A stretch of DNA of 64,000 nucleotides from Flavobacteriales bacterium (GTDB lineage Bacteria; Bacteroidota; Bacteroidia; Flavobacteriales_E; Vicingaceae). Positions within the stretch are counted from its first letter, which is position 1, and every line of letters starts with the position of its first letter. The position numbers were made by a program, and so were the translations under genes. The stretch is from NCBI GenBank assembly GCA_002706365.1, contig PALM01000046.1:60987-124986 (forward strand), read 5' to 3'. Below are positions 47,563 through 54,437 of the stretch, piece by piece. Under the pieces are notes generated by a model. It was given only the letters and a program-made list of their open reading frames with translations. It had not been told where the DNA came from and searched no databases.

Positions 47563-47570
47563 TAAATTTG
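47563..47570 (+). promoter_or_regulatory. -7 box of the 105-residue protein gene
   Basis: TAAATTTG matches TAnnTTTG and lies 19 bases before the TTG start. A TTG at 47549-47551 is nearer than the usual -33 spacing. Confidence 0.5.
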
Positions 47571-47589
47571 TCAATACAATCGATAAGCT

Positions 47590-47907
47590 TTGATTATTAA
47601 GAAAACATACTTCATGTTGCTGGTGACTTTTTTCACCTTTTTTGGCTTGTCGGCAATCCAAAACCTTTCATACTTCACGGAGCTATTCGACGGACAGAAG
47701 ATAGCTGTGAACCTCAACGTTCAGGAAGAGGAAAATGAAACCTCTAATAATGAAGAGGCAAAAGAGGTGAAGGAAAAATATGATGGTAAGCAAAAGGTAG
47801 ATCAATTCGCATATGAAAGCTCTGTGAAAGTTCGAGAAGAGCGCCACAAAGCCTTTTGCCCTTCAGCTGCATATATTGAAGTAGCTACTCCGCCTCCGGA
47901 AGCTTGA
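47590..47907 (+). CDS. small membrane-anchored or secreted acidic protein
   Basis: A 105-residue protein with an N-terminal hydrophobic segment (YFMLLVTFFTFFGLSAI). A highly charged region rich in Glu, Asn and Lys follows, ending in CPSAAYIEVATPPPEA. The start is TTG with an in-frame TAA two codons upstream, and ATG at 47614 is the alternative. It sits directly before the SulP gene. No family is recognised. Confidence 0.6.
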   Translation: MIIKKTYFMLLVTFFTFFGLSAIQNLSYFTELFDGQKIAVNLNVQEEENETSNNEEAKEVKEKYDGKQKVDQFAYESSVKVREERHKAFCPSAAYIEVATPPPEA

Positions 47908-47938
47908 TTTGAGTATCGAATTATCAAATCAATCAAGC
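47902..47938 (+). other. bulged hairpin between the 105-residue gene and sulP
   Basis: GCTTGATTTGA pairs with TCAAATCAATCAAGC through a bulge. The stop codon is in the left arm and no T-run follows. It could be an intercistronic processing or attenuation hairpin. Confidence 0.35.
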
Positions 47939-47974
47939 ATTCTTATCTTGGGTCTTCCCAACTAACACAACAAC

Positions 47975-49531
47975 ATGAAATTATTTAGTCATTTAAAGCA
48001 GGACATCCCTGCTAGTATAGTCGTATTCTTTGTCGCCATTCCACTTTGTCTGGGTATTGCCCTTGCCAGTGGAGCCCCACTCTTTGCCGGATTGATCGCC
48101 GGTATAGTTGGAGGTATAGTGGTAGGCAGCATTAGTGATTCTGCCCTTGGAGTTAGCGGACCGGCTGCTGGTTTGGCAGTTATCGTGCTTACTGCTATTC
48201 AGGATCTAGGAGCTTATGATGTTTTCTTAATGGCTGTAGTGCTTGCTGGAGTTATACAATTGATCTTAGGTGTGCTAAGAGCAGGGATTATCGGCTATTT
48301 CTTTCCTTCTTCTGTGATCAAAGGAATGTTAAGTGGTATTGGGATCATTATTGCGCTAAAGCAGATTCCACATGCCTTTGGTTATGATAAGGATTATGAA
48401 GGCGATTTGAATTTCGCACAGCCAGATGGCGAGAATACCATTACCGAGTTGGTAAATATGCTCGACTATGTGAGTCCGGCCGCTATTGCAGTGTCTATGC
48501 TGTCTCTCTTTATTTTGGTCTTTTGGGAGCAGGTATTAAGCAAGAAGGGGAAGTTCTTCGAACTTATTCAAGGTCCATTCGTGGTTGTGGTATTGGGAAT
48601 AGTCTATCAGATCGTAACTTTAAAAGTAGCGCCAGATTGGGCGTTTAGTCCGGAGCATCTGGTTACTGTACCTGTTGCAGCTAATTTCTCAGAGTTTATA
48701 GGACAGTTTCAACTGCCAAACTTCTCAGCGATATCAAATCCGGAAGTACTTGTTACTGCGGGAACCATTGCAGTTGTTGCTTCTCTTGAGACATTATTAA
48801 GTGTAGAAGCAACTGATAAACTCGATCCTAAGAAGAGAGTTACCCCCACTAATCGCGAATTGATCGCTCAAGGTAGTGGCAATATGGTTTCAGGATTGAT
48901 AGGAGGCTTGCCGGTTACACAGGTAATTGTTAGGAGTTCAGCCAATGTGCAGTCGGGCGGACAAACAAAGATGGCTGGTATACTACATGGTTTTCTCTTG
49001 TTGTTCTCTGTGATCATGATTCCTCATGTATTGAATTATATTCCATTGTCGGTTTTGGCTGCAATCCTACTCCTCGTTGGATACAAACTAGCTAAACCTT
49101 CTTTATTCAAGAAGATGTATAAACTGGGTTATAAGCAGTTCTTGCCCTTTGTGGTGACAATAATTGTAATTGTATTTACCGACTTACTTACCGGTATTGG
49201 CTGTGGAATGGCAGTGGCATTTGCTATCATCATCAGAAACAATTATCTGAACTCTCACTTTATGCACAAGATCGATAAAGAAGAAGGTGGAGCGCATAAA
49301 GTAACCATGGTGCTGTCTGAAGAGGTGACATTCCTCAACAAAGGGGCAATCCTAAAAGAGTTGAACGCATTACCAGAAGGAAGTACGGTTACCATTGATA
49401 TCCGCGATAGCTTTAGAGTGGATTATGACGTATATGAGATCATCGCAAACTTCAAACGCTACACCGCAGCTGAAAAGGACATTACTGTTGGAGTGCTCAG
49501 TAATAAGCATTTTGATGTAGCGGACTATTAG
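47975..49531 (+). CDS. SulP-family anion transporter
   Basis: A 518-residue SLC26/SulP transporter with ~12 membrane segments. It has AIPLCLGIALASGAPLFAGLIAGIVGGIVVG near the start, SGPAAGLAVIV, ASLETLLSVEATDKLDP, and GGLPVTQVIVRSSANVQSGG in the core. The cytoplasmic STAS domain occupies ~425-518 and is short. SulP members carry sulfate, bicarbonate or other anions. Bicarbonate is common in marine bacteria, but no carbonic anhydrase gene is adjacent. A decamer repeat array begins 3 bases after the stop. Confidence 0.92.
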   Translation: MKLFSHLKQDIPASIVVFFVAIPLCLGIALASGAPLFAGLIAGIVGGIVVGSISDSALGVSGPAAGLAVIVLTAIQDLGAYDVFLMAVVLAGVIQLILGVLRAGIIGYFFPSSVIKGMLSGIGIIIALKQIPHAFGYDKDYEGDLNFAQPDGENTITELVNMLDYVSPAAIAVSMLSLFILVFWEQVLSKKGKFFELIQGPFVVVVLGIVYQIVTLKVAPDWAFSPEHLVTVPVAANFSEFIGQFQLPNFSAISNPEVLVTAGTIAVVASLETLLSVEATDKLDPKKRVTPTNRELIAQGSGNMVSGLIGGLPVTQVIVRSSANVQSGGQTKMAGILHGFLLLFSVIMIPHVLNYIPLSVLAAILLLVGYKLAKPSLFKKMYKLGYKQFLPFVVTIIVIVFTDLLTGIGCGMAVAFAIIIRNNYLNSHFMHKIDKEEGGAHKVTMVLSEEVTFLNKGAILKELNALPEGSTVTIDIRDSFRVDYDVYEIIANFKRYTAAEKDITVGVLSNKHFDVADY

Positions 49532-49534
49532 GAA

Positions 49535-49566
49535 GTGCGCTTGAATGTGCTAGAGTGTGCTTGAAT
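49535..49566 (+). repeat. decamer array, left arm of an inverted pair
   Basis: About three ~10-base units of the GTGCTTGAAT / GTGCTAGAGT type. The reverse complement, with changes, is at 50001-50038. Together they flank the four-helix-bundle gene. Confidence 0.8.
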
Positions 49567-49611
49567 ATTTGGAGTCTTTGAAACTGCATTAAATTGTTGT
49601 AACTTATTATA

Positions 49612-49990
49612 ATGAAACAAAATAATAAGGCATTTTCAAAATCACTTGAAAAAAGGACAAAGCAGTTTACGATTAGGATATATAGGTTAGTTGGTCAATT
49701 TGAGTACTCTAAGTCTAATCAGGCCTTGGAGTCGCAGTTATTTAGATCTGCTTCGAGCATTGGGGCTAATTATAGAGAGGCAAATCGATCAAGAAGTAAA
49801 GCAGACTTCAGAAGTAAAATAAGAATTTGTGAATCTGAAGCTTCAGAAACTTTCTATTTGGTTAGAAATTATTGAAGAACTTGGCTTGGCTGATGAAAAA
49901 CTAATTAATCTATGCTTAAATGAGGCAAATGAGTTCTTGGCAATTTTTACAACCATTAGCAATAAATTGAATTCTAAATTGGTTCAATGA
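49612..49990 (+). pseudogene. four-helix-bundle (S23/IVS-type) protein gene with a +1 frameshift
   Basis: The first 87 codons (49612-49875) encode the start of a four-helix-bundle protein of the 23S rRNA intervening-sequence/S23 type (YRLVGQFEYSKSNQALESQLFRSASSIGANYREANRSRS). After TTC TAT the frame runs to a TGA at 49873. Dropping one T from TTT at 49857-49859 restores WLEIIEELGLADEKLINLCL and continues to TGA at 49988, the normal end of the family. It is therefore one gene broken by a single-base insertion, unless the extra T is a sequencing error. It lies between inverted decamer arrays. Confidence 0.85.
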
Positions 49991-50000
49991 CGTAAGCAAC

Positions 50001-50038
50001 TCAAGACACTCTAGGGCACTCAAGTACATTCAAGGCAC
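50001..50038 (-). repeat. decamer array, right arm of an inverted pair
   Basis: Reverse-complement counterpart of 49535-49566 (minus-strand units GTGCCTTGAAT, GTACTTGAGT, GTGCCCTAGAGT). It ends 2 bases from the manC stop codon. Confidence 0.8.
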
Positions 50039-50040
50039 AA

Positions 50041-51120
50041 TCAAACAAACTTTTCTCCTTTATTCAACTTGATATCCGTGACAAACTGTTTGATCATCTG
50101 CTCGTCTTCTTTGCGACAAACGAGAAGTGAGTTATTGGATTCCACTACGATGTAGTCTTCCAAACCTTGCAGTACTACCAATTTGTCATTTGGAACGCTC
50201 ACGATATTGTCTTTGGAATCGTAGAGCATTACGTTCTTACCCACTACAGCATTTCCTTCTTTGTCGTGCTTTAAGTGGCCGTAGATCGAGCCCCAGGTAC
50301 CCAGATCAGACCAACCAATATCTGCACTGATCACATGCACATTTGAGGCTTTCTCCATAATACCGTAATCGATACTTATGCTCTTGCAAACTGCATATAC
50401 ACCTTCAATGGCGGCTTTTTCCTTAGCTGTCCCAAAGTCGGCAGCTCTTTCCTGGAATAAGCCATCTATGTCTGGCAATAGCTCTTCAAATGCCTTGCGA
50501 ATGCTTTTAAGGCTCCAGATGAACATACCTGAATTCCAACTAAATTCTCCGCTTTCTACGAACTGTTTAGCTAACTCTAGATTTGGCTTTTCGGTGAAGG
50601 TCTTTACTTTCTTGATCTCAGAATCGGATGAATCATCGAATTGGATATAGCCATAACCGGTATCAGGTCTAGAAGGCTTAATCCCCAAGGTGAGTAATGC
50701 ATCATTATTTGCAGTAAACTCAAGAGCTTTATTCATCACTTCCAGAAAGCGATCTTCTTTCAGAATCAGATGGTCGGCCGGAGCCACCATGATGTTTGCA
50801 TTGGGATCTTTCTTTGCAATCACATAATTGGCGTAGGCGATGCATGGAGCTGTGTTTCTTCTGCTTGGTTCGCAAAGCACTTGCTCTTCTGCCACACCCA
50901 ACTGCTCGATAACAAGATCCTTATAGTCCTCATTTGTGACTATATAGATATGTTCTGGCTTGCAAAGCTTGGTAAGTCGGTCAAAGGTTTGTTGCAACAA
51001 GGATTGTCCGGTTCCAAGTATATCGATGAATTGCTTAGGATAGGAACTGCGACTCATAGGCCAGAATCGACTACCGATTCCGCCGGCCATGATCACACAA
51101 TAGTTATTTTCTTGTTGCAT
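50041..51120 (-). CDS. manC: mannose-1-phosphate guanylyltransferase
   Basis: A 359-residue GDP-mannose pyrophosphorylase. It has the nucleotidyltransferase signature VIMAGGIGSRFWPMSRSSYPKQF (~9-31), then APADHLI, GYGYIQFD, FTEKPNLELAKQF and SIDYGIMEKA. It makes GDP-mannose for surface glycans. The C-terminal isomerase domain of bifunctional enzymes is absent. A -7 box (TATTTTTG, + 51149-51156, minus strand) lies upstream, so it need not depend on the SprT-like gene. Confidence 0.95.
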   Translation of the reverse strand: MQQENNYCVIMAGGIGSRFWPMSRSSYPKQFIDILGTGQSLLQQTFDRLTKLCKPEHIYIVTNEDYKDLVIEQLGVAEEQVLCEPSRRNTAPCIAYANYVIAKKDPNANIMVAPADHLILKEDRFLEVMNKALEFTANNDALLTLGIKPSRPDTGYGYIQFDDSSDSEIKKVKTFTEKPNLELAKQFVESGEFSWNSGMFIWSLKSIRKAFEELLPDIDGLFQERAADFGTAKEKAAIEGVYAVCKSISIDYGIMEKASNVHVISADIGWSDLGTWGSIYGHLKHDKEGNAVVGKNVMLYDSKDNIVSVPNDKLVVLQGLEDYIVVESNNSLLVCRKEDEQMIKQFVTDIKLNKGEKFV

Positions 51121-51148
51121 AAAGCTTTTGCTTGGTTTGATTGCGCGA

Positions 51149-51156
51149 CAAAAATA
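51149..51156 (-). promoter_or_regulatory. -7 box of manC
   Basis: TATTTTTG on the minus strand matches TAnnTTTG, 28 bases before the ATG. Confidence 0.5.
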
Positions 51157-51187
51157 CTCATTGATAAGGCGTTTTAGCTACCGTTGA

Positions 51188-51808
51188 TCAATTAATGAGG
51201 GAGCTATTTTTGTCAATTTCTTTCACTTCTGCATGTCCGTGAACATAATAGAGTTTCATGCTGGGAATCTCTTTGCATTCAAAGCGACTGCGGCGTTTTT
51301 TGCCTTTTATGAAGCGACGGTTCTTCCCAATTAAAAAGTGACTTCCTTCTTCCAGATCCTCCAAAAAACTGACCTCATCACCTTTTTCGAACTTGTTCAG
51401 GAACTTGTAGAGTTCAGGGTCGCTGCATGAAGACGCCTTAGGTCGCTGAATATGTTGCATGAGCACCTCTATCAAGTCATCGGCGAAAGCATCGAGCTCT
51501 ATCATTTCCTTCAAGAGTTCAGTATAAGTGCTTTGCCATTCTATTCCGTGTGGTTTAGCTTTTCTACCGTATTTACCCCATACTATGGCGTGTGCTACTT
51601 CATGGGTGTAGGTGATCAGGAAGTGGTTTGGTCCTAGGTCGCCATTGACAGAAATGCGGGCTGCTTTGCCTTTGAATGGCGGACGGAAATCGCCAAGTTT
51701 AGTACTTCGCTTCTTGCTGACCTTCAGATCAAAGCCCAGCTCTTCCATCCATTTGGCCGCCAAAGGAGCAGCCTGAGGAGAAATGTATTCTTCGAAAAAA
51801 TCGATCAA
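51188..51808 (-). CDS. SprT-like zinc metalloprotease domain protein
   Basis: A 206-residue protein with the SprT/Spartan zinc site: HEVAH at 69-73 plus His87 (GRKAKPHGIEW). The C-terminal half is basic (FIKGKKRRSRFECKEI) and holds few cysteines, so the zinc-ribbon of Spartan-like proteins is not complete. SprT-like proteins include DNA-protein crosslink proteases, but the bacterial role is not established. The start codon directly abuts the FeoB stop, so it is read from the feo transcript. Confidence 0.85.
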   Translation of the reverse strand: MIDFFEEYISPQAAPLAAKWMEELGFDLKVSKKRSTKLGDFRPPFKGKAARISVNGDLGPNHFLITYTHEVAHAIVWGKYGRKAKPHGIEWQSTYTELLKEMIELDAFADDLIEVLMQHIQRPKASSCSDPELYKFLNKFEKGDEVSFLEDLEEGSHFLIGKNRRFIKGKKRRSRFECKEIPSMKLYYVHGHAEVKEIDKNSSLIN

Positions 51809-53782
51809 TTAACTGAAGATTTGAAAGACGATAAAACTCGCTGCATAGGCCAAAATACCCATATATGCCAATTGAATCAATGGCCACTTCCAGCCTCCGG
51901 TCTCTTTAACTACAATGGCTACAGTTGCCATACATTGAAGTGCAAAGGCATAGAAGACCAAAAGCGAATAGCCTGTTGCTTTGGTGTATACTTTCTCACC
52001 TGTTTTGGGATCGTGAGCCCTTGCCATTTTCTCTTTGATCGATAGGGTATTCTCTTCATCTCCAACACTATAAAGAGTAGCCATAGTTCCTACAAATACC
52101 TCTCTTGCAGCGAATGATGTGATTATTGAAATACCTATCTTCCAGTCGAAGCCCAATGGTCGAATTGCCGGCTCTATTGCCTTACCTAGATGTCCGGCAT
52201 AACTAGCTTCAAGCTTTTCACTGGCCTTCTGACCTGAGCTGTTTTCAAAGGCGCCTATCCGTTCGTATTTCTCATCTATTGCGCTCATCTTATCACCAGG
52301 TCCGTATGAAGAAAGCACCCAAAGGATCACAGAAACTGCAATAATGATCTTACCGGCCTCTACTAAGAATAGCTTTACCTTATTGTAGATGGTCATGAAG
52401 ACATTCTTCCATCTCGGTTGACGATAAATAGGCAATTCCATGATGAAATGTGAACGCTCATCCGATTTAACCCAGTATTTCATTGCCAGAGAAGTGGCTA
52501 AGGCCGCTACAAAACCCAAAAGGTATAAGGCCATCATGACAATGCCCTGGAGATTGAACGACCACAATTGCTTCTCTGCCGGAATCACCAAAGCGATCAA
52601 AAGGGTATAAACCGGAATTCTCGCCGAACAGGAAATTAGGGGAGTGACAAATATGGTGAGCAGTCTTTCTTTCTTATTGCTAATGGTTCTGGCACTCATA
52701 ATAGCAGGAACAGCACAAGCGGCACCTCCCAAAAGAGGAATAATTGAGCGTCCATTCAAGCCAAAACGTTTGAGTAAGGCATCCATCAAATAACTTACCC
52801 TGGCTAGATAGCCGGTGTCTTCTAGGATGGCAATGAAGGTGAATAGTAAGGTGATTTGCGGAATGAAAATGATGATTCCACCCAATCCGGCCCATACTCC
52901 ATCCACTAATAGGTCGCTAAGCACTCCTTCGGGTAATGCTTCACTCATGAATTGACCAAAAACCAGGAAGCCATTCTCTATCCAGTCCATAGGTAGATTC
53001 GACCAGCTAAAAATGGCTTGAAACATCAAGAAAAGGATGAATAGAAAGATGAAATAACCCCAAATGGGATGTACCAAGATCTGATCGATCTTTCGGGTGG
53101 TTTTGGCAGTCACCGATTCGCCTTTATCCACAAGCCTCTTAGCCACGATTGATTTGATCTTATCGAATCGCTCTACCGTATTCTCTAAACCATCTTTTGA
53201 TTGATGGTCTTCTATGAATTTCTTTGGTGGCTTGTATTCAAAGTTGGCTATCACTTCTTTTAGCTCATTCATTCCCTTGCCAATTCTCGCATTCATTGGC
53301 ACTATGGGAACTCCTAGATCCTTAGACAATCCTTTTACATCGATCTCTTGATCATTGCGTTGAACAATGTCCATCATATTCAAAGCAATCACAGCCGGTA
53401 CTTCCAGGTCGATCAGCTGAGAGGCAAGTAATAGGTTTCTTTTTAGATTAGATGCATCTGCAATCACCACTACTACTTCTGGGATATCTTTTCTGCTCTT
53501 ATCGTTGAGGTAGTCGAATGTGACTTGTTCGTCTTCAGAGCGCGGACTCAAACTATAAGTCCCCGGCAGGTCAATAACTTCTCCCTTAAGGGTTTTGCTT
53601 ACCCTGAATTCGCCGGTTTTCTTTTCTACTGTAACTCCCGGGAAATTACCTACCCGCTGATTTAGTCCTGTTAGTGAGTTGAAAAGTGAAGACTTTCCAG
53701 AATTGGGATTTCCCACTAAGATCAATCTAACCTTTTCTTCATCCTTCAATGAAGCATATTTTGGGAGGGTGCTTTCGATCAA
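51809..53782 (-). CDS. feoB: ferrous iron transporter FeoB
   Basis: A 657-residue Fe(II) importer. The N-terminal GTPase has GNPNSGKS (24-31), DLPGTYSLSP and NMMD. The membrane part has the two Gate motifs (GLGGIIIFIPQITLLFTFIAILEDTGYLAR and the second near SCSARIPVYTLLIALVI, with the conserved Cys). It is slightly shorter than the ~700-residue average. It overlaps feoA by 4 bases (ATGA type). Confidence 0.96.
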   Translation of the reverse strand: MIESTLPKYASLKDEEKVRLILVGNPNSGKSSLFNSLTGLNQRVGNFPGVTVEKKTGEFRVSKTLKGEVIDLPGTYSLSPRSEDEQVTFDYLNDKSRKDIPEVVVVIADASNLKRNLLLASQLIDLEVPAVIALNMMDIVQRNDQEIDVKGLSKDLGVPIVPMNARIGKGMNELKEVIANFEYKPPKKFIEDHQSKDGLENTVERFDKIKSIVAKRLVDKGESVTAKTTRKIDQILVHPIWGYFIFLFILFLMFQAIFSWSNLPMDWIENGFLVFGQFMSEALPEGVLSDLLVDGVWAGLGGIIIFIPQITLLFTFIAILEDTGYLARVSYLMDALLKRFGLNGRSIIPLLGGAACAVPAIMSARTISNKKERLLTIFVTPLISCSARIPVYTLLIALVIPAEKQLWSFNLQGIVMMALYLLGFVAALATSLAMKYWVKSDERSHFIMELPIYRQPRWKNVFMTIYNKVKLFLVEAGKIIIAVSVILWVLSSYGPGDKMSAIDEKYERIGAFENSSGQKASEKLEASYAGHLGKAIEPAIRPLGFDWKIGISIITSFAAREVFVGTMATLYSVGDEENTLSIKEKMARAHDPKTGEKVYTKATGYSLLVFYAFALQCMATVAIVVKETGGWKWPLIQLAYMGILAYAASFIVFQIFS

Positions 53783-54018
53783 GATTCTGCTCTTTTAACT
53801 CGGATTTTAGCTGCATCATCTCTTCGCAGACTAATGAAAGTGTCATCAACGGAAATGATCAATGGGTCGCCAAAAGGTGCTATTCGCTCTATAGTGATCT
53901 TCTCACCAGGCAAAAATCCCATACAATAAAGCTGGATCGATAGCTGGTTATCTATAACCTCTTCCATGATAAGCGTGTCTCCACTTAGATAGCTGTCGAG
54001 CATCTCTGTCTTCTCCAT
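53779..54018 (-). CDS. feoA: FeoA-domain protein
   Basis: A 79-residue SH3-like FeoA, the cytoplasmic partner of FeoB. It has the family core SIQLYCMGFLPGEKITIERIAPFGDPLIISVDDTFISLRRDDAAKI. Translation is coupled to feoB. A perfect 17-base palindrome stands 3 bases upstream of its ATG, which suggests iron- or metal-responsive repression of the feoA-feoB-sprT-like unit. Confidence 0.94.
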   Translation of the reverse strand: MEKTEMLDSYLSGDTLIMEEVIDNQLSIQLYCMGFLPGEKITIERIAPFGDPLIISVDDTFISLRRDDAAKIRVKRAES

Positions 54019-54020
54019 TA

Positions 54021-54037
54021 TTTAGAATAATTCTAAA
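54021..54037 (-). promoter_or_regulatory. palindromic operator of feoAB
   Basis: Perfect 8-1-8 inverted repeat TTTAGAAT-A-ATTCTAAA. It lies between a near-consensus -7 box (TAATTTCG on the minus strand, + 54041-54048) and the feoA ATG, so a bound repressor would cover the transcription start. A DtxR/MntR- or Fur-family regulator is likely; which one cannot be told. Confidence 0.7.
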
Positions 54038-54060
54038 TTGCGAAATTAAGGCTTTTCCTT

Positions 54061-54095
54061 CTAGAACCTAGAGTCTAGAACCTAGAATCTAGACA
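54061..54095. repeat. CTAGAAC heptamer array, 5 units
   Basis: Five tandem 7-base units: CTAGAAC twice, plus CTAGAGT, CTAGAAT and CTAGACA. They lead directly into palindromic element copy 3. At 2972-2998 the same unit family also leads into the same palindrome. Confidence 0.9.
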
Positions 54096-54105
54096 AATTT
54101 CGCAT

Positions 54106-54176
54106 CGCAGGATTTGTAATCCTGCGTGACCTTTTTGAATCTAATCGGCATTTCCGCAGGAGCGGAGATCCTGCGG
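54106..54176. repeat. two-palindrome intergenic element, copy 3
   Basis: Palindrome 1 at 54106-54126 (CGCAGGAT/ATCCTGCG, loop TTGTA) and palindrome 2 at 54154-54176 (CCGCAGG/CCTGCGG). Same order and spacing as copies 1 and 2. Confidence 0.85.
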
Positions 54177-54182
54177 TGCGTG

Positions 54183-54353
54183 CTAAGGTGCGTGCTGCTG
54201 TGCGTTTGAATAAGGCAGCATTTCCGACCAACTAGGACAATCACACTTCTTTTTCTTGCGCTTCTGATAGGTTGGATGCGAACTTGAGCATGAGCTCAGA
54301 GTAAATGCTAAGGCAGTAATTGCAAGAGTTTTTATTGAGAAAAGATTCTTCAT
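54183..54353 (-). CDS. small lipoprotein with CDCPSW motif
   Basis: A 56-residue frame from ATG 54353 to TAG 54183 on the minus strand. It has a signal peptide and lipobox LSSC (Cys22), a Ser-rich linker, a KRKKKKCDCPSW cluster, then a short tail. The Lys-rich CDCP-W theme is one I recall from small Bacteroidota lipoproteins without a function. The last residues and the stop are encoded by GTGCGTGCTAAG-type repeat DNA. It lies upstream of feoA and downstream of the nrdJ terminator. Confidence 0.75.
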   Translation of the reverse strand: MKNLFSIKTLAITALAFTLSSCSSSHPTYQKRKKKKCDCPSWSEMLPYSNAQQHAP

Positions 54354-54374
54354 CACAAGATCAAAGTTACTAGA

Positions 54375-54410
54375 ATAAAAAACGGTGAAGCAGATTAATC
54401 CACTTCACCG
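54375..54410 (-). terminator. nrdJ terminator
   Basis: Stem CGGTGAAG (54383-54390) / CTTCACCG (54403-54410) with a 12-base loop. The T-run is on the minus strand (A-run at 54377-54382 on +). Confidence 0.82.
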
Positions 54411-54437
54411 CAAAAACGCAAACTCAATAAAAAATAT

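Noticed and set aside
49535..50038. Insertion sequence
   Set aside because: No transposase motif and no clear target-site duplication; only a small four-helix-bundle gene is inside, so it is reported as a cassette-like unit.
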